Notes: generated by a model from the sequence alone, not told the origin. Positions 34,322 to 45,723 are shown, numbered from the stretch's first letter. The stretch: DNA of 64,000 nt from Dehalobacter sp. (GCA_023667845.1 JAMPIU010000206.1:233982-297981); one strand, 5' to 3'. A program made the numbers and translations.

Positions 34322-34639
34322 ATGATCAAGATATTTGTTAACGGCGGCGCCTGCGGCTTTATGACCAATATTGAAGCCAACGCTGAGCGCCAGAATGCGA
34401 ATATCAAGATTAATACGGAATGCCCCAGCCTGAAACCTTTAAGCGAAGAACTGAAAACAATCAATGGCTATGAAGAATGCTTCGGCAAAATCGGTGATAC
34501 CTCTGTCTTTCAAATCGCGCGCCAATACTGTAAGCATGCCGCCTGCCCTGTTCCTACCGCGATTATCAAAGGTGTGGAAGCAGCCTGCGGCCTTGCTCTG
34601 CCCAGAGATATTGAGATCAAGATCACCAAGGAAGAGTAG
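34322..34639 (+). CDS. Small Cys-containing conserved protein, unknown function
   Basis: Encodes 105 residues. Cys residues sit in GGACGFMTN, TECPSL, YEECFGK, CKHAACPVP and EAACGLALP, a pattern suggesting metal binding; it resembles a family of unknown function I associate with DUF6951. It starts 19 bp after carB with GGATGTGAG upstream and is probably co-transcribed, but there is no known functional tie to carbamoyl phosphate. Confidence 0.7.
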   Translation: MIKIFVNGGACGFMTNIEANAERQNANIKINTECPSLKPLSEELKTINGYEECFGKIGDTSVFQIARQYCKHAACPVPTAIIKGVEAACGLALPRDIEIKITKEE

Positions 34640-34733
34640 CTCATCAAGCAAGACCATCTTATCAAGGAAAGGTTAGCATATAAAAAGAGGATTTTCGAAT
34701 CATCAGACTGATACCAGTTTTTTTGTTCTCCAC

Positions 34734-35141
34734 CTATTTCGTATTCTTCACCACTCCGAGCTTTTCCATGACCTCCAGAAATTTGACGGAATCAATGGGT
34801 TTGGATGCATACGCGTCACACCCATATTCAAAGGCCTTTTGCACAAAATCCGATTCAGCCAGAACGGTCGTCATAATGATCTTGGCTTGTTTTTCACGCA
34901 GAACCCCTTTTTGTATTTCCAGATCACGAATAGCCTTTAACGCCCTGACTCCATCAACTTTCGGCATCATGACATCGAGACAGATCAGCTCATAAGGGCT
35001 CTCTTCCTTAAGCGACATCAAATAAGCATCGATCGCTTCCAGTCCGTCAACAACCAGATCGCACTCACCATATTCTGATAATAATTTGTACAAATATTTT
35101 CTGCTGGCTAAATCGTCTTCAGCTATGAGTATCTTTAACAT
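34734..35141 (-). CDS. Single-domain response regulator (receiver only)
   Basis: Encodes 135 residues. IAEDDLASRKYLYKLLSEYG gives the acidic pocket, LICLDVMMPKVDGVRALKAI the phosphoacceptor Asp, and YGCDAYASKPIDSVKFLEVM the conserved Lys. No output domain, so it passes phosphate or binds a partner. It is the last gene of the chemosensory operon and is separated from the hybrid kinase by a tandem 8-bp repeat that lies right next to its ribosome-binding site (GGAGGGACTGGG). Confidence 0.9.
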   Translation of the reverse strand: MLKILIAEDDLASRKYLYKLLSEYGECDLVVDGLEAIDAYLMSLKEESPYELICLDVMMPKVDGVRALKAIRDLEIQKGVLREKQAKIIMTTVLAESDFVQKAFEYGCDAYASKPIDSVKFLEVMEKLGVVKNTK

Positions 35142-35155
35142 CCCAGTCCCTCCTA

Positions 35156-35187
35156 TTACGTCGTTACGTCGTTACGTCGTTACGTCG
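35156..35187. repeat. Tandem repeat (TTACGTCG)x4
   Basis: Four perfect copies of the 8-bp unit TTACGTCG, followed by degenerate TTACTTCA. It sits between the hybrid kinase stop and the receiver gene ribosome-binding site. Confidence 0.95.
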
Positions 35188-35207
35188 TTACTTCATTGCC
35201 TAAGAGC

Positions 35208-38200
35208 TTAATTGCTAAGCGACTTTTTGAAAACATAATACGCTTCTTTAAATAAGCTGAAATACTCAATCTCATCCTCAATATTATTTTTTCTTCTCGC
35301 CAATTCGATTTTAAAAGCACAGAATTTTAATTCATCTGCTTCGATCTGATTGCACAGGTTTTTCAGCCGGTTGGCAATCGGTTCTATAGCTTCATATTGC
35401 ATGCTCTCAAAATGATCGTCGAGTTCTTTAATGCAATGCTCGATTTCCTGCATTGCCAAGGTATAATGTTCAGTGTCTTTATTCTCAGATTTATTTGTAA
35501 AAATAATTTCGCCATGGTCCCCAAGCTCAACCTTATCCGGAAACTCTTGCCGGTTTTGACTCACCATACCAATTCGTTTCATCAGACCATTGATGTCAAT
35601 CGGTTTTGCCAGATAACTATCTATTCCCATCGCCAGAAACCTTTGTTCGTCACCCTGCAAAGCATAGGCAGATACTGCAATAATTGGTGTATGGGTTCGG
35701 CCGCCTTCAGATTCCCTGATAATTTTCGTTGCTTCTATCCCGTCCATCACGGGCATCTGGATATCCATCAGGATCAGGTCATATTTTTTTTTCTTAAAAA
35801 GATCCAAGGCCTCCAAACCGTTGTCTGCAGTATCGACCTGATGGCCCCTTTCCTTCAGCATGCGGCGAAGAAGGACTTGACTTACCTTATCATCTTCAGC
35901 AAGAAGAATATGCAAAGGCCGGATGATTGGGCTGATGTCAGGTCTAAGGAACGGTACCGTTTCGCTTTGTATTCCTATTTTAAATTTGATCGAAAAATAG
36001 AACGTGCTTCCTCTTCCTTTTTGACTGCTTACCTGCATGGTCCCGCCCATTAGCTCGACTAGCTGCTTGGAAATTGCCAACCCCAGGCCTGTTCCGCCAT
36101 ATTTTCGGGTAATAGAACTGTCGACTTGGGTAAACGTTTTGAACAGGAAGGTCTGATCTTCTTCGGAAATACCAATTCCGGTATCCTGGACAGCAAATCT
36201 CAGTTCAATGTCCTGATCTGTCTTCAGAACGTTGTTTACAGTGACAGATATTTTACCGGTGTCCGTGAATTTTATCGCGTTATCAACCAGGTTATTCAGG
36301 ACCTGCCTAAGTCTGTTCGGGTCACCGATCAGATACTTCGGGATGCTGGGATCGAGATCGTACGTTAATTGAAGCCCCTTTTTACTGGCCCGCAGCGTAT
36401 GCACCTTCGAATTTTTCTCAACCAGATCATGCATGTCAAAATTGATATTCTCAACAACGAGTTTCCTGGCCTCAATCTTGGAAAAATCAAGGATATCACT
36501 GATCAGCGCCAGCAGGGAATTGGCACAGATTTTGGCCGTTTCGAGGTTATCCTGTTGTTCAGGATTCAAGTCAGTGGACAGCGTTAAATCAATCATTCCG
36601 TTGATACCGTTCACCGGCGTCCGGATCTCATGACTCATGTTGGCAAGAAATTCACTTTTGGCCCGATTCGCGGCTTCAGCTTCTTCTTTGGCCTTGATGA
36701 ATATCTCCTCATTCTTTTTTCTCTCCGTAATATCCCGTGCAATGAGAATGAGATAGTCTATATGATTAAGTTTAAATTGCCGTATATTGATCTCAACGGG
36801 AATTTCTCTGCCATTCTTGGAAATATGGATATCTTCAAACACATAGGTTTGATAATTTCGAACTTGAGTCATTAATATATCCACTTCTGCTTTGCCTATT
36901 CTGGATATCATTTTCGGTGAATGCCCAATCAACTCATCCCTCGTATATTCGAGTGCTTTACAGGCAACTTCATTCACCTCGACAATCGCAATCTCACCAT
37001 TTTCATTGATCTTCTCCAGGAAAATGGCATCTTTGGCATTTTCAAAAACGCTTCGGAATTTTTCTTCACTCTCGATTAGTGCCCGCTCCGAAGCTCTCCG
37101 CTCGGATATATCCCGTGCCAGGGAATATATGCACGTTTTGCCATCAATATTCATCAGATGCGCACTGACTTCAACCGGGATCTCCCTTCCGTCTTTAGTG
37201 ACCTGCACATGTTCGGCTGTATCGAATCCCTGCTGTATCAGCTTTTCCAATTGTTCAATTTGATCTTTTGTATCATATTTAACAATATCCGGCAGATATA
37301 GCTGAAAGAGTTCCTCTCTCGTATAGCCGAGTCTTTGACAGGTAATATCATTGACTTCAATTATTTTCCCGATCCGGTCGTCATTCTCAATAATTTCAAC
37401 GATGTAGATTGCATCCGTAACATTGTTATATAAATTCCGATACCGTGTTTCGCTATCCTGCAGCTGTTTTTCAATTTTTTTACGTTCGGTTATTTCTCTA
37501 AGGACGCACAACAATACCTGTTCACCATTGATCATCGTGGTCTGTGCGCTCACTTCAACAGGAACTATACTTCCGTCTTTCCGTCTCGTGTTTGTTTCGA
37601 TAAAGAATCCTTTTTCCACGGCAATCTTCAGTTGTTCTCTGGCAAACGTCATATCTTCTGCAAAATCAAAAACTGTTTTTTGCACAATTTCATGATGATC
37701 ATAGCCATAAGCTTTCAAAGCTGCTTTGTTGGCTTCAAGAATTTCCCCATCCTGTGAAACGAACAGGATCATATCCCTGGCATTCTCCGACAACAGTTGA
37801 TAGCGTTTTAAAGCGTCTTCAGCAATTTTTCTGTCGGTGATATCCAGAATAATGCCGATTAGTCCAGCATACTCTCCTTCAAGGTCATAGTATGGGCCGC
37901 CGGAACTGAGACACCATCGATACTCCCCATCATAATGTCTTAAGCGGTGCTCATATTCAAAAGATGTATGGTCCGCTTTTGCATTATTTAGTATTTCTTT
38001 ATAAGCGTCTTTGTCTTTTGGATGTAATGCTGATAACCAAGAACTGCCTATACATTCTTCAAAGCTCATACCCACAAAATCCAGTAGATTTTTATTCACA
38101 TAAGTTATTTCTTTTTCTGCGGAACGCCAGACGGAAACTGGAAAATAATCCAGTAGCTTCAACTGGAAATCGCGAGACTTAATCAGTGACTCCTCAAGTA

Positions 38201-39026
38201 TTTTTTCTTCGGTGATGTCATTTAACGCAATAACAATATTTCTTTTGCCGTCTACGATTAGCGGGGAGATACTGACATTGAACCATAATTGTTTTGTTTT
38301 GCCGCCAAGGATAAATGTCTGGGAGAATTCAAGCCCCTCAATAGATTCATTGTATTTTAGTGCCCGCAAGCCGGCACGTGTAATCTCACACTGCTTGCAT
38401 TTCGCTGCGTAGCCGCAGCCCTTGGGATTTTGAAAACCGGCTACACATTTGAAAGCTTGGCCGAATGTTTTGCCAAGTACATCTTGTTCTTGCACATGCA
38501 TCAGTTTGAGCGCCGCGTTGTTTACGTGGCTGATGTGCATCAGCTCATCGACAATGACCATATTGACCGGCGACGAATAAAAGATCGTCCTAAAATTTTC
38601 TGCTTCATTTTTATAATCGTTTTCAATTTCTTTGATTCTAGTGATATCCCTGAAAACAAAGATAACTCCTCTGACCTCACCGTCATCTTCAATTACTGGG
38701 GAACTGTTGCCCGAAATATAGATGATTTGGCCATCTTTTTTGATCAGGGCCGAATGGTTTTTTAGGCCCAGAGCTTCCTTTTTTCTGATGGTAAGTTCAA
38801 TCGGGGAATTCATCATTTTCTGGGTTTCGTTATTGATAATCGGAAAGACTTCTGCAAATATTTTACCCTGCACCTCTTCCGGCAGCCAGCCCGAAAGGTT
38901 AGCGGTAGAATCGTTGATATATAAAATGGTTCCCAGATGATCTGTGTACACGACACCATCTCCGATGCACGCTAAAGCCAATGCCATTTCATTTGTTGTG
39001 ACAATGTAATTTTTTTTGTTATTCAT
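35208..39026 (-). CDS. Six-PAS hybrid sensor histidine kinase with receiver domain
   Basis: Encodes 1272 residues, no transmembrane segment. About six PAS domains in tandem (starts near residues 12, 145, 285, 410, 530 and 660); the second carries a Cys cluster [12 protein letters not shown] that could bind metal or heme. Then HisKA with [19 protein letters not shown], HATPase with [17 protein letters not shown] and GGTGLGLAI, a receiver domain with [17 protein letters not shown] and [13 protein letters not shown], and a C-terminal ~80-residue helical domain resembling Hpt but lacking its phosphorylatable His. It follows cheB by 13 bp, so it belongs to the chemosensory operon. Confidence 0.92.
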   Translation of the reverse strand: MNNKKNYIVTTNEMALALACIGDGVVYTDHLGTILYINDSTANLSGWLPEEVQGKIFAEVFPIINNETQKMMNSPIELTIRKKEALGLKNHSALIKKDGQIIYISGNSSPVIEDDGEVRGVIFVFRDITRIKEIENDYKNEAENFRTIFYSSPVNMVIVDELMHISHVNNAALKLMHVQEQDVLGKTFGQAFKCVAGFQNPKGCGYAAKCKQCEITRAGLRALKYNESIEGLEFSQTFILGGKTKQLWFNVSISPLIVDGKRNIVIALNDITEEKILEESLIKSRDFQLKLLDYFPVSVWRSAEKEITYVNKNLLDFVGMSFEECIGSSWLSALHPKDKDAYKEILNNAKADHTSFEYEHRLRHYDGEYRWCLSSGGPYYDLEGEYAGLIGIILDITDRKIAEDALKRYQLLSENARDMILFVSQDGEILEANKAALKAYGYDHHEIVQKTVFDFAEDMTFAREQLKIAVEKGFFIETNTRRKDGSIVPVEVSAQTTMINGEQVLLCVLREITERKKIEKQLQDSETRYRNLYNNVTDAIYIVEIIENDDRIGKIIEVNDITCQRLGYTREELFQLYLPDIVKYDTKDQIEQLEKLIQQGFDTAEHVQVTKDGREIPVEVSAHLMNIDGKTCIYSLARDISERRASERALIESEEKFRSVFENAKDAIFLEKINENGEIAIVEVNEVACKALEYTRDELIGHSPKMISRIGKAEVDILMTQVRNYQTYVFEDIHISKNGREIPVEINIRQFKLNHIDYLILIARDITERKKNEEIFIKAKEEAEAANRAKSEFLANMSHEIRTPVNGINGMIDLTLSTDLNPEQQDNLETAKICANSLLALISDILDFSKIEARKLVVENINFDMHDLVEKNSKVHTLRASKKGLQLTYDLDPSIPKYLIGDPNRLRQVLNNLVDNAIKFTDTGKISVTVNNVLKTDQDIELRFAVQDTGIGISEEDQTFLFKTFTQVDSSITRKYGGTGLGLAISKQLVELMGGTMQVSSQKGRGSTFYFSIKFKIGIQSETVPFLRPDISPIIRPLHILLAEDDKVSQVLLRRMLKERGHQVDTADNGLEALDLFKKKKYDLILMDIQMPVMDGIEATKIIRESEGGRTHTPIIAVSAYALQGDEQRFLAMGIDSYLAKPIDINGLMKRIGMVSQNRQEFPDKVELGDHGEIIFTNKSENKDTEHYTLAMQEIEHCIKELDDHFESMQYEAIEPIANRLKNLCNQIEADELKFCAFKIELARRKNNIEDEIEYFSLFKEAYYVFKKSLSN

Positions 39027-39039
39027 TGGCCTTCATTCC

Positions 39040-40059
39040 TTACTTCAGCATCCTACAAATCAACTGAGGGATGTTCATTAAAGAAGTTTGTCTTTCAACG
39101 GCCCCGATATCATGAGCAACTTTCGGCATACCGTAGACCACACAGGAATCCTGATCCTGACCGATCGTTCTGGCCCCTTTTCTTCTCATCTGCAGGAGTC
39201 CCTTGGCCCCGTCGTATCCCATACCGGTCAAAATGATGCCCAGCGCATTTTTGCCTGCTTCCTTGGCCACAGATTCGAATAAAACATCGACGGAAGGACA
39301 ATGACCGTTGACCTTCTCTCCTGCAAAGCACTCAATCCTGTATCGATTGGCTATCTTTTTGATTCTGACATGCTGGTCCCCAGGCGCAACCAAGGCCATT
39401 CCCTGTTCCAGGTAATCTCCGGTCCGAGCTTCCTTGACCTTCAGCTTGGTCTGATTATTCAGCCGTTCGGCAAACATCCGGGAAAAAACAGGAGGGATAT
39501 GCTGGACGATAACGATCCCAGGCATATTCGCAGGCAGTCGCTTCATAATACTGCAGACGGCCTCCGTTCCGCCGGTGGAAGCGCCGATCGCAATGATTCT
39601 TTCCGAATTCTCGGCATGCTGGCTTTCAACTTTTTCAGTCGTGTCCTTCATGGACGGGATAATCCGGGCGACGGAGGCTACCTTAATCTTAATCTTCAAC
39701 TCATTCAGAAAGGTTTCCACTCTCTGCGCGGCATTCATATCCGGCTTGCCGACAAACTCGACAGCCCCGGCATTCATCGCATCAAAAACAGCATCGCTCA
39801 CCGTACTGATCACAATCACCGGAATCGGATATTGCGGCAGCAGCTTGCATATAAATTCAATCCCGTTCATTTTGGGCATCTGGACATCACAGGTCATCAC
39901 GTCCGGTTCAACTTCCAGGATTTTATCCCTGGCTTCAAACGGGTCTGCGGCCATACCCACGACTTCGATCTCCGGGTCACTGGCGATTCCTCTGGCCAGA
40001 ATCTCCCGGAAAACGATGGAATCATCTACAATTAAAACCCTAATCTTTTTTTTGGCCAT
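39040..40059 (-). CDS. cheB: CheB chemoreceptor methylesterase/deamidase
   Basis: Encodes 339 residues. Receiver domain ~1-120 (VLIVDDSIVFREILARGI, MTCDVQMPKMNGIEFICKLL) and methylesterase domain ~150-335 with the catalytic Ser in GASTGGTEAV, His in QHIPPVFSRMFAERL and Asp in GMGYDGAKGLLQM. It removes methyl groups from receptor glutamates as the adaptation arm of chemotaxis. It lies 22 bp after cheR in the operon. Confidence 0.96.
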   Translation of the reverse strand: MAKKKIRVLIVDDSIVFREILARGIASDPEIEVVGMAADPFEARDKILEVEPDVMTCDVQMPKMNGIEFICKLLPQYPIPVIVISTVSDAVFDAMNAGAVEFVGKPDMNAAQRVETFLNELKIKIKVASVARIIPSMKDTTEKVESQHAENSERIIAIGASTGGTEAVCSIMKRLPANMPGIVIVQHIPPVFSRMFAERLNNQTKLKVKEARTGDYLEQGMALVAPGDQHVRIKKIANRYRIECFAGEKVNGHCPSVDVLFESVAKEAGKNALGIILTGMGYDGAKGLLQMRRKGARTIGQDQDSCVVYGMPKVAHDIGAVERQTSLMNIPQLICRMLK

Positions 40060-40081
40060 GATATCAACCTACTTCTAAATA

Positions 40082-40897
40082 TTATTCTTTTCTGTATACG
40101 GCTGGCATGACATATTTATATTGGGTTGTATCTTTGTTGAGCGATTCCGAATGACCGATGAACAGGTAGCCGCCATACTCCGTCATGTCATAAAATTTCT
40201 GAACAAGCTGTTCTTTGGTTGGCCCGTCAAAGTAAATCATCACATTTCGGCAAAAGATCACATGGAACTTCTTTTTAAAAGGAAATACCTTTTCCATCAG
40301 ATTAAAATTGCGGAAGATCACTTCATTCTTAATTTTTTCTACAACAATCGAATTTTCCCTGTCGAGCTTTTTAAAATAATTTGTTCTCCACAGCGCTGGC
40401 AGCGCCGCAACCTTATCATTGGCGTATTCGCCATTTCTGGCAATCGTTAAGGCTTTACCGGAAATGTCCGTTGCGAGAATCTTCGTATCCCACCAGACTT
40501 TTTCCCTGCCAAAAAACTCATCAATGATCATCGCGAGGGTATACGGTTCTTCACCACTGGAGCACGCCGCGCTCCAGATCCGCAGATCCTTATCCCGGCA
40601 ATGGGCCGCCAGCACAGGCAGAACGTTCTCTTTTAAGAAAGCAAAATGCTCAGCTTCGCGCATAAAAAACGTATGGTTGGTGGTAATCTTATTAATAAAT
40701 GTGGTAATCGCATCTCCGCCATTATGTGAAGTGATAAAATCGTAATATTCCGAGAAGCTCTTAAAACCATTCTCGACAAGTACACCCTGCAGCCTGCCGG
40801 TAATCAGCGATTGCTTTTCTTTTTTCAGATGAATCCCATAATTAGCTTCGATATACGCTGCAAACTTCACAAATTCTTTTTCCGTTATCGTTATCAT
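40082..40897 (-). CDS. cheR: CheR chemoreceptor methyltransferase
   Basis: Encodes 271 residues from ATG 40897, chosen because the family begins at MITITEKEFVKFAAYIEANY; the longer frame from 40969 adds an Arg/Trp-rich lead unlike CheR. N-terminal helical domain, then the SAM-binding fold with IWSAACSSGEEPYTLAMIID and IFCRNVMIYFD. Methylates glutamates of chemoreceptors using SAM. Located between the receptor and cheB. Confidence 0.93.
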   Translation of the reverse strand: MITITEKEFVKFAAYIEANYGIHLKKEKQSLITGRLQGVLVENGFKSFSEYYDFITSHNGGDAITTFINKITTNHTFFMREAEHFAFLKENVLPVLAAHCRDKDLRIWSAACSSGEEPYTLAMIIDEFFGREKVWWDTKILATDISGKALTIARNGEYANDKVAALPALWRTNYFKKLDRENSIVVEKIKNEVIFRNFNLMEKVFPFKKKFHVIFCRNVMIYFDGPTKEQLVQKFYDMTEYGGYLFIGHSESLNKDTTQYKYVMPAVYRKE

Positions 40898-40974
40898 AAC
40901 AGACCACCATCTTCTCCAGCCATTTTTTTGAAGAGAGGGCCTAGAATCAGGCCCTCTCTTCTCTTGCATTTTAC

Positions 40975-42645
40975 TTAGTACTTGCCGAATTCGTCGTCAC
41001 TCAGGACAATTTTCTTTTTTGGCTTTTCCTTTAGTGCGGGAGTCGGACTACTACTGTTCATATTCTCGAGCATTTTCAGAATATCCGGGCTCATGTTTTC
41101 GATTCCTTTTAAGGAAGCGTACTGGCCCTTTTTCCGCAGTTTGAATTTGGCAACCTGAACATTCAGCAGTTCGGACTGGCTCGCCAGTTCTTCACTTGCA
41201 GCGGCACTCTCTTCAGCAGTTGCCGAATTAGTCTGAACGACTTCCGCGACCTGAGCGATACCCTGGTTGACCTGGTTGATGCCAACGGCTTGTTCGTTGG
41301 AAGCTACTGCAATGTTGTTCACCAGGTTGGCTACCTTCGATATTCCTTCGACAATGTTGTTTAATTCTTTTGCCGTGTCGCTTGCTATCCTGGTACCGTT
41401 ATCAACATTCTTGATCGAACCCTCGATCATATCCGTTGTTTCCTTAGCAGCGTTGGCTGAGCGAGCCGCGAGGTTTCTGACTTCTTCTGCTACGACGGCG
41501 AACCCTTTGCCGTGCTGTCCTGCCCTTGCAGCTTCAACAGCAGCATTCAGGGCCAAGATATTGGTCTGGAAGGCAATATCGTCGATGACTTTGATAATTT
41601 TGGAGATATTGTTGGAAGAATTGTTGATTTCATCCATCGCACTAAGCATTTCCTTCATCTGGCTGTTGCCCTGGGCAGCATTTTTCTTGGCTTCTTCCGC
41701 CAGCTGGTTTGCTTCATTGGCATTTTGGGCATTGAGTTTAGTCTGGGAACTGATTTCTTCCAGAGAGGCCGTCAGCTCTTCAATCGAACTAGCCTGCTCG
41801 GTTGCGCCCTGGGAAAGGGCCATACTGGAATCGGACAGTTGTTTCGAGCCTGAAGCGACCTGCTCGGAAGCACTGTTGATATTGCTGATCACTTCATTCA
41901 GGGTCAGCGTCATGGTTGAGAACGATTTGGCAAGCGCTCCGATTTCATCTTTACCGCGAACATCGATATCGACATTTAGATCGCCGTCAGCAATTTTATC
42001 GGAAACTTCCACCAGCTTTTTGACCGGTCTCGTGATGGAACGGGCCATCATGAGTCCCAGGATCATCGCCAAAATAATCGCAATCAGTGTAGATACAACA
42101 AGTATAATAGTGGTTCTTGATTCTTTCACCGCAATGAGGTTTTTTACTTCTTCGATATTCTGCGCCCTTTTTTGTGCCATTTCGGAATTTACTGATACCA
42201 GAGCTTGCGTTTCCGGAGCTATTGTTGCGCCTATACTCGTTATTTCTTCTTGATTCCCTCTTACAACGGCAGGAAATAGTTTTTCTTTAATTGTTTTGGA
42301 CCAGGCATTGCTTCTCTCGATCATGGCTTTATTTTCAGACGTATCTGCCAGACTTAATAGCTTATTTTGAAGTTCGGTCGTTGTAGCAGAAACGGTTTCG
42401 AAGTCTTGAACGTATTGTTGTTTTCCGTATAACATGTAAGCCCTGACAAGACTTGCCCCTTCCGTAAAGTTAAATGCCAGTTCCTGGTCTATCTGATATA
42501 AAGCAAATTCCACCTCGGTCATTTTGTTGACTTCTTTGACCATTGAATTTACCTGGGTAAAGGTAACTACGGAAATGACTGCCAGGATGACGACAATGAC
42601 AATATAGCCAGCTAAAATCTTGGTTTGAAGCTTGTTGAAATTCAT
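40975..42645 (-). CDS. Transmembrane methyl-accepting chemotaxis protein
   Basis: Encodes 556 residues. TM1 ~11-31, a four-helix-bundle-type periplasmic sensor (~32-180), TM2 ~180-202, HAMP (~203-255), then the cytoplasmic signalling helices with the tip [20 protein letters not shown] and [20 protein letters not shown]. The C-terminus has no NWETF-like CheR tether. It is embedded in the operon between cheW and cheR, so it is likely the cognate receptor of this pathway. Ligand unknown. Confidence 0.95.
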   Translation of the reverse strand: MNFNKLQTKILAGYIVIVVILAVISVVTFTQVNSMVKEVNKMTEVEFALYQIDQELAFNFTEGASLVRAYMLYGKQQYVQDFETVSATTTELQNKLLSLADTSENKAMIERSNAWSKTIKEKLFPAVVRGNQEEITSIGATIAPETQALVSVNSEMAQKRAQNIEEVKNLIAVKESRTTIILVVSTLIAIILAMILGLMMARSITRPVKKLVEVSDKIADGDLNVDIDVRGKDEIGALAKSFSTMTLTLNEVISNINSASEQVASGSKQLSDSSMALSQGATEQASSIEELTASLEEISSQTKLNAQNANEANQLAEEAKKNAAQGNSQMKEMLSAMDEINNSSNNISKIIKVIDDIAFQTNILALNAAVEAARAGQHGKGFAVVAEEVRNLAARSANAAKETTDMIEGSIKNVDNGTRIASDTAKELNNIVEGISKVANLVNNIAVASNEQAVGINQVNQGIAQVAEVVQTNSATAEESAAASEELASQSELLNVQVAKFKLRKKGQYASLKGIENMSPDILKMLENMNSSSPTPALKEKPKKKIVLSDDEFGKY

Positions 42646-43151
42646 GATATTACCCCCTCACTAAGTGTAGATGTCAGATTAGACAGTTCTTCTTCTTTTA
42701 ATAATTTGTCGCAATCAAGAATGAGCTTGATACTGTTATCGACCTTGCCGATTCCTTTAATGTATTTGTTGCTGGCACCTCCGTTAACACTGGGAGGAGG
42801 CACGATTTCGTCTTCAGGGATGACAAGCACCTCGCATACGCTGTCCACGATCAGACCAATTGATATTTCCTGAATGTCGATCACGATGACACAGGTCCGG
42901 TCACTGTATTCCATAAATGGCTTTTTGAAGCGCAGGCGCACATCGATGACCGGAATGATCTTCCCTCTCAAATTGACAATTCCACGAACATAATTGGGCA
43001 GTTCCGGCACTTCAGTAACCGGCTGGATACCGATAATTTCTGTCACGTACTTAATTTCAATCCCGTAGATTTCGTTGCCAAGAGAAAAGGTTAAAAACTT
43101 GTTTTTCTGAGTATCTTCTTCCAAAAAATCTTCTGCAATCATTTCTGCCAT
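42642..43151 (-). CDS. cheW: CheW coupling protein
   Basis: Encodes 169 residues from ATG 43151, with AGGAGTG eight bases upstream. The CheW fold is recognised from [48 protein letters not shown] and [15 protein letters not shown]. It couples CheA to the chemoreceptor. It overlaps the receptor start by four bases, so the two are co-translated. Confidence 0.96.
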   Translation of the reverse strand: MAEMIAEDFLEEDTQKNKFLTFSLGNEIYGIEIKYVTEIIGIQPVTEVPELPNYVRGIVNLRGKIIPVIDVRLRFKKPFMEYSDRTCVIVIDIQEISIGLIVDSVCEVLVIPEDEIVPPPSVNGGASNKYIKGIGKVDNSIKLILDCDKLLKEEELSNLTSTLSEGVIS

Positions 43152-43170
43152 TAAAATCACTCCTTTCCTG

Positions 43171-45327
43171 TTATTTCTTCACAAGTCTGGTTATACTCTG
43201 GATGTCAAGAATCAGACTAATGTTTCCGTCACCTAAAAGCGTACACCCTCCTAACTCGTTATCTTTTTTTAAATTTTGAATGTAATACGGCAGTGCTTTA
43301 ACAACGACCTGTTGTTCTCCAAGCAGTTCATCGGCAAATATACAACAGGACTTTTCTTCATCTTCAACCATGATAAATATGCCCTGGCTGAATTCTGTAA
43401 CTTCAGTTTTCACTTTGTACAGCGTATGGAGCCTGATAACCGGATAACACTCACCCCTTACCATAATCATTTCATTTCCGTCAGGATCTCTGATAATATC
43501 GGATTCTTTCGGCCTGAATGATTCTCTGATGGATATTGTCGGTATGGTATACCTTGAATTTCCGACTTTAATATTCATTCCGCCGATAATCGCCAATGTT
43601 AATGGGATCTTCATCGTAATGGCAGTGCCTGCACCTTCAGTGCTGTCTACCGAAACGGATCCGCCTACCGTCTGGATATTCTTGGAGACGACATCCATAC
43701 CTACGCCTCTGCCGGAAAATTCCGTAATGTTTTCCTTGGTTGAAAATCCAGGCAGGAAGATCAAGTTAAAGATCTCGCGGTCGCTCATCTCCTGTTCCGA
43801 TTTGGCCAGAAGACCATTCTGTCTGGCCCTGCTCATAATTTTTTCTTTATTCAGCCCTTTACCATCATCCCTGACAATGATCAGAACATCGCTTCCAGCA
43901 TTTTTTGCTTCCAGGGTGATTGTCCCAGCTTTGGACTTCTCTGCCGCAATCCGTTCCGCAGCCGCCTCAATCCCATGGTCAATCGCGTTGCGGATCAGAT
44001 GCATCAGCGGATCAGAAATATGTTCAATAATATTTTTGTCAACTTCCGTTTCCTCACCGATGATCTCCAAGCGCACTTCCTTGTTCAGCTTCTTACTCAT
44101 ATCGCGTACGATTCTGTGCATTTTGTGAAAGGTCGTCGACAGCGGAACCATCCGGATTGCCATGACCATATCCTGCAATTCCCCGGTGATCTTTCCGAGC
44201 TGCCGGGCTGCCTTATAGAAATTATCGAGCTGCAGCCCTTTAAGGTCAGGGTTTTGGGTAACCATGGCCTCGGCAATCACCATTTCCCCAACCAGGTCCA
44301 TCAGTCTGTCCAGTTTGACAACATTGACACTGATGATGCTTTGCTGGGCAGAAGATGAAGAAGAAAGTTGGCCTTCTTTCTCAGCCTTTTCCTCCTTTTC
44401 AGCTGTCTGTAGGACAGGAATCTGTGGGGTTAAAGTATTCTCATGCTGATTCATCACCGGTTCGTCTTCCTGATCTTCCATCTGCTCCAACTTCAGCTCT
44501 CTGAGGAAAATCGTCTGCATGAAGAATTCATGCATTTCTTCATAGCTTTTATCTGTCCTTAAGACTACTGTAAAGCCCTGTTCTTTAATGACCTGAGCAC
44601 TCAGATCATTTTCAATAATATCTTCCGGGGTGAAAATGTACTTGTCTGCAATTTCTTTCAAATTATGGATGACGGTGTAGGCTCTGATATTTTCCATTTC
44701 ACAGCCGTCCTGATAGAAAATTACAGCCTTGTACCAGTTCTTTTTAGACAGGGCCGCCGGAGGCTCTGTTATGTTCGGGGCAATATAATATCTGGGCTTT
44801 TCTTCAGGTATTTTTTCAGTTATTTCTTCTATGTCTTCCGGTACGTCCTTCAGATCTTCTACTGAATTTTTCTTCGTTTCTTTCCTGGATGTAGATACTT
44901 TTTCTGCTGAAAAATTTTGTAATTTCAGTTTGTTCAGGAAATCTGCAATCGTCTTTTTCAGAGGCTGTGCATCTCCGTCAACGGGGTCTTTGGCTTTGAC
45001 TTTTTCCAGTTCGACTTTGAGAAAATCGACACCTTCGAGCACAATATCCGAAAGCGCGGAGCAGTCGACCTCCCGTGGATCGTTTTCGCGGATGAAATAG
45101 AACAAGTCCTCAATGGAATGGGCGAGAGAAGCGATGTTGTCAAAAAGCATCATTGCAGATGAGCCTTTAATGGTATGCATGATCCGGAAGATCTCATTGA
45201 CATCGTCTTTGGAAATATGATTCGATTTTTCACTGGCCAGAATGGAATGCTCCAGCTGTTCAAGCAGATTGGACGTTTCAAAAATATACAGGTCTAACAT
45301 GGATTCATTGGAATAATTACCAGCCAT
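43171..45327 (-). CDS. cheA: CheA chemotaxis histidine kinase
   Basis: Encodes 718 residues from ATG 45327 (GGGGCGG upstream). P1 Hpt domain with the phosphorylated His in RIMHTIKGSSAMMLFDN; a P2-like region; P3 dimerisation with KLDRLMDLVGEMVIAEAMV; P4 kinase with HLIRNAIDHGIE, DDGKGLN and FSGRGVGMDVV; and the C-terminal P5 CheW-like domain. It autophosphorylates in response to receptor state and passes phosphate to CheY and CheB. The P2 linker is long and acidic. Confidence 0.96.
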   Translation of the reverse strand: MAGNYSNESMLDLYIFETSNLLEQLEHSILASEKSNHISKDDVNEIFRIMHTIKGSSAMMLFDNIASLAHSIEDLFYFIRENDPREVDCSALSDIVLEGVDFLKVELEKVKAKDPVDGDAQPLKKTIADFLNKLKLQNFSAEKVSTSRKETKKNSVEDLKDVPEDIEEITEKIPEEKPRYYIAPNITEPPAALSKKNWYKAVIFYQDGCEMENIRAYTVIHNLKEIADKYIFTPEDIIENDLSAQVIKEQGFTVVLRTDKSYEEMHEFFMQTIFLRELKLEQMEDQEDEPVMNQHENTLTPQIPVLQTAEKEEKAEKEGQLSSSSSAQQSIISVNVVKLDRLMDLVGEMVIAEAMVTQNPDLKGLQLDNFYKAARQLGKITGELQDMVMAIRMVPLSTTFHKMHRIVRDMSKKLNKEVRLEIIGEETEVDKNIIEHISDPLMHLIRNAIDHGIEAAAERIAAEKSKAGTITLEAKNAGSDVLIIVRDDGKGLNKEKIMSRARQNGLLAKSEQEMSDREIFNLIFLPGFSTKENITEFSGRGVGMDVVSKNIQTVGGSVSVDSTEGAGTAITMKIPLTLAIIGGMNIKVGNSRYTIPTISIRESFRPKESDIIRDPDGNEMIMVRGECYPVIRLHTLYKVKTEVTEFSQGIFIMVEDEEKSCCIFADELLGEQQVVVKALPYYIQNLKKDNELGGCTLLGDGNISLILDIQSITRLVKK

Positions 45328-45357
45328 TTTTATCCGCCCCCCAAACATATGGACTGA

Positions 45358-45723
45358 CTATTTTAATGCATTCACCTGATTTAAGGTTTTGACTACGACA
45401 TCTTCTTTGAACGGTTTGATAATAAAGGACTTTGCACCAAGCGCAACAGCCTGCCTTACCATACTTTCCTGTCCCATCGCGGAAACCATCACGACCTTGG
45501 CTTTCGGATCAAATTTCATGATTTCGGGCAATGCATCCAAGCCGCTCATCTCAGGCATCGTGATATCCATGGTTACGACATCAGGCCGCAAATGTTTATA
45601 GCTTTCCAGGCCTTCCAAACCGTTCGCGGCCTCACCGACGACCTCAAAACCATTGTTTTGAAGCATATTTTTGATCGCCAGCCGCATAAATGCCGCATCA
45701 TCTACAATCAGTACTTTAATCAA
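45358..45723 (-). CDS. cheY: CheY response regulator
   Basis: Encodes 121 residues from TTG 45723, placed after AAAGGAGGGAGTCCA; the frame is open further upstream but overlaps the TetR gene deeply. VLIVDDAAFMRLAIKNMLQN, VTMDITMPEMSGLDALPEI and GAKSFIIKPFKEDVVVKTLN give all receiver hallmarks. It leads the chemosensory operon and overlaps the 3' end of the TetR gene by eight bases. Confidence 0.92.
   Translation of the reverse strand: MIKVLIVDDAAFMRLAIKNMLQNNGFEVVGEAANGLEGLESYKHLRPDVVTMDITMPEMSGLDALPEIMKFDPKAKVVMVSAMGQESMVRQAVALGAKSFIIKPFKEDVVVKTLNQVNALK

Noticed and set aside
35156..35187. CRISPR array
   Set aside because: The unit is only 8 bp and there are no spacers; no cas genes are present in the window.
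39301..40078. Long plus-strand open frames opposite cheB and opposite the chemoreceptor (41267-42253)
   Set aside because: They are antisense shadows of strongly conserved genes without ribosome sites.
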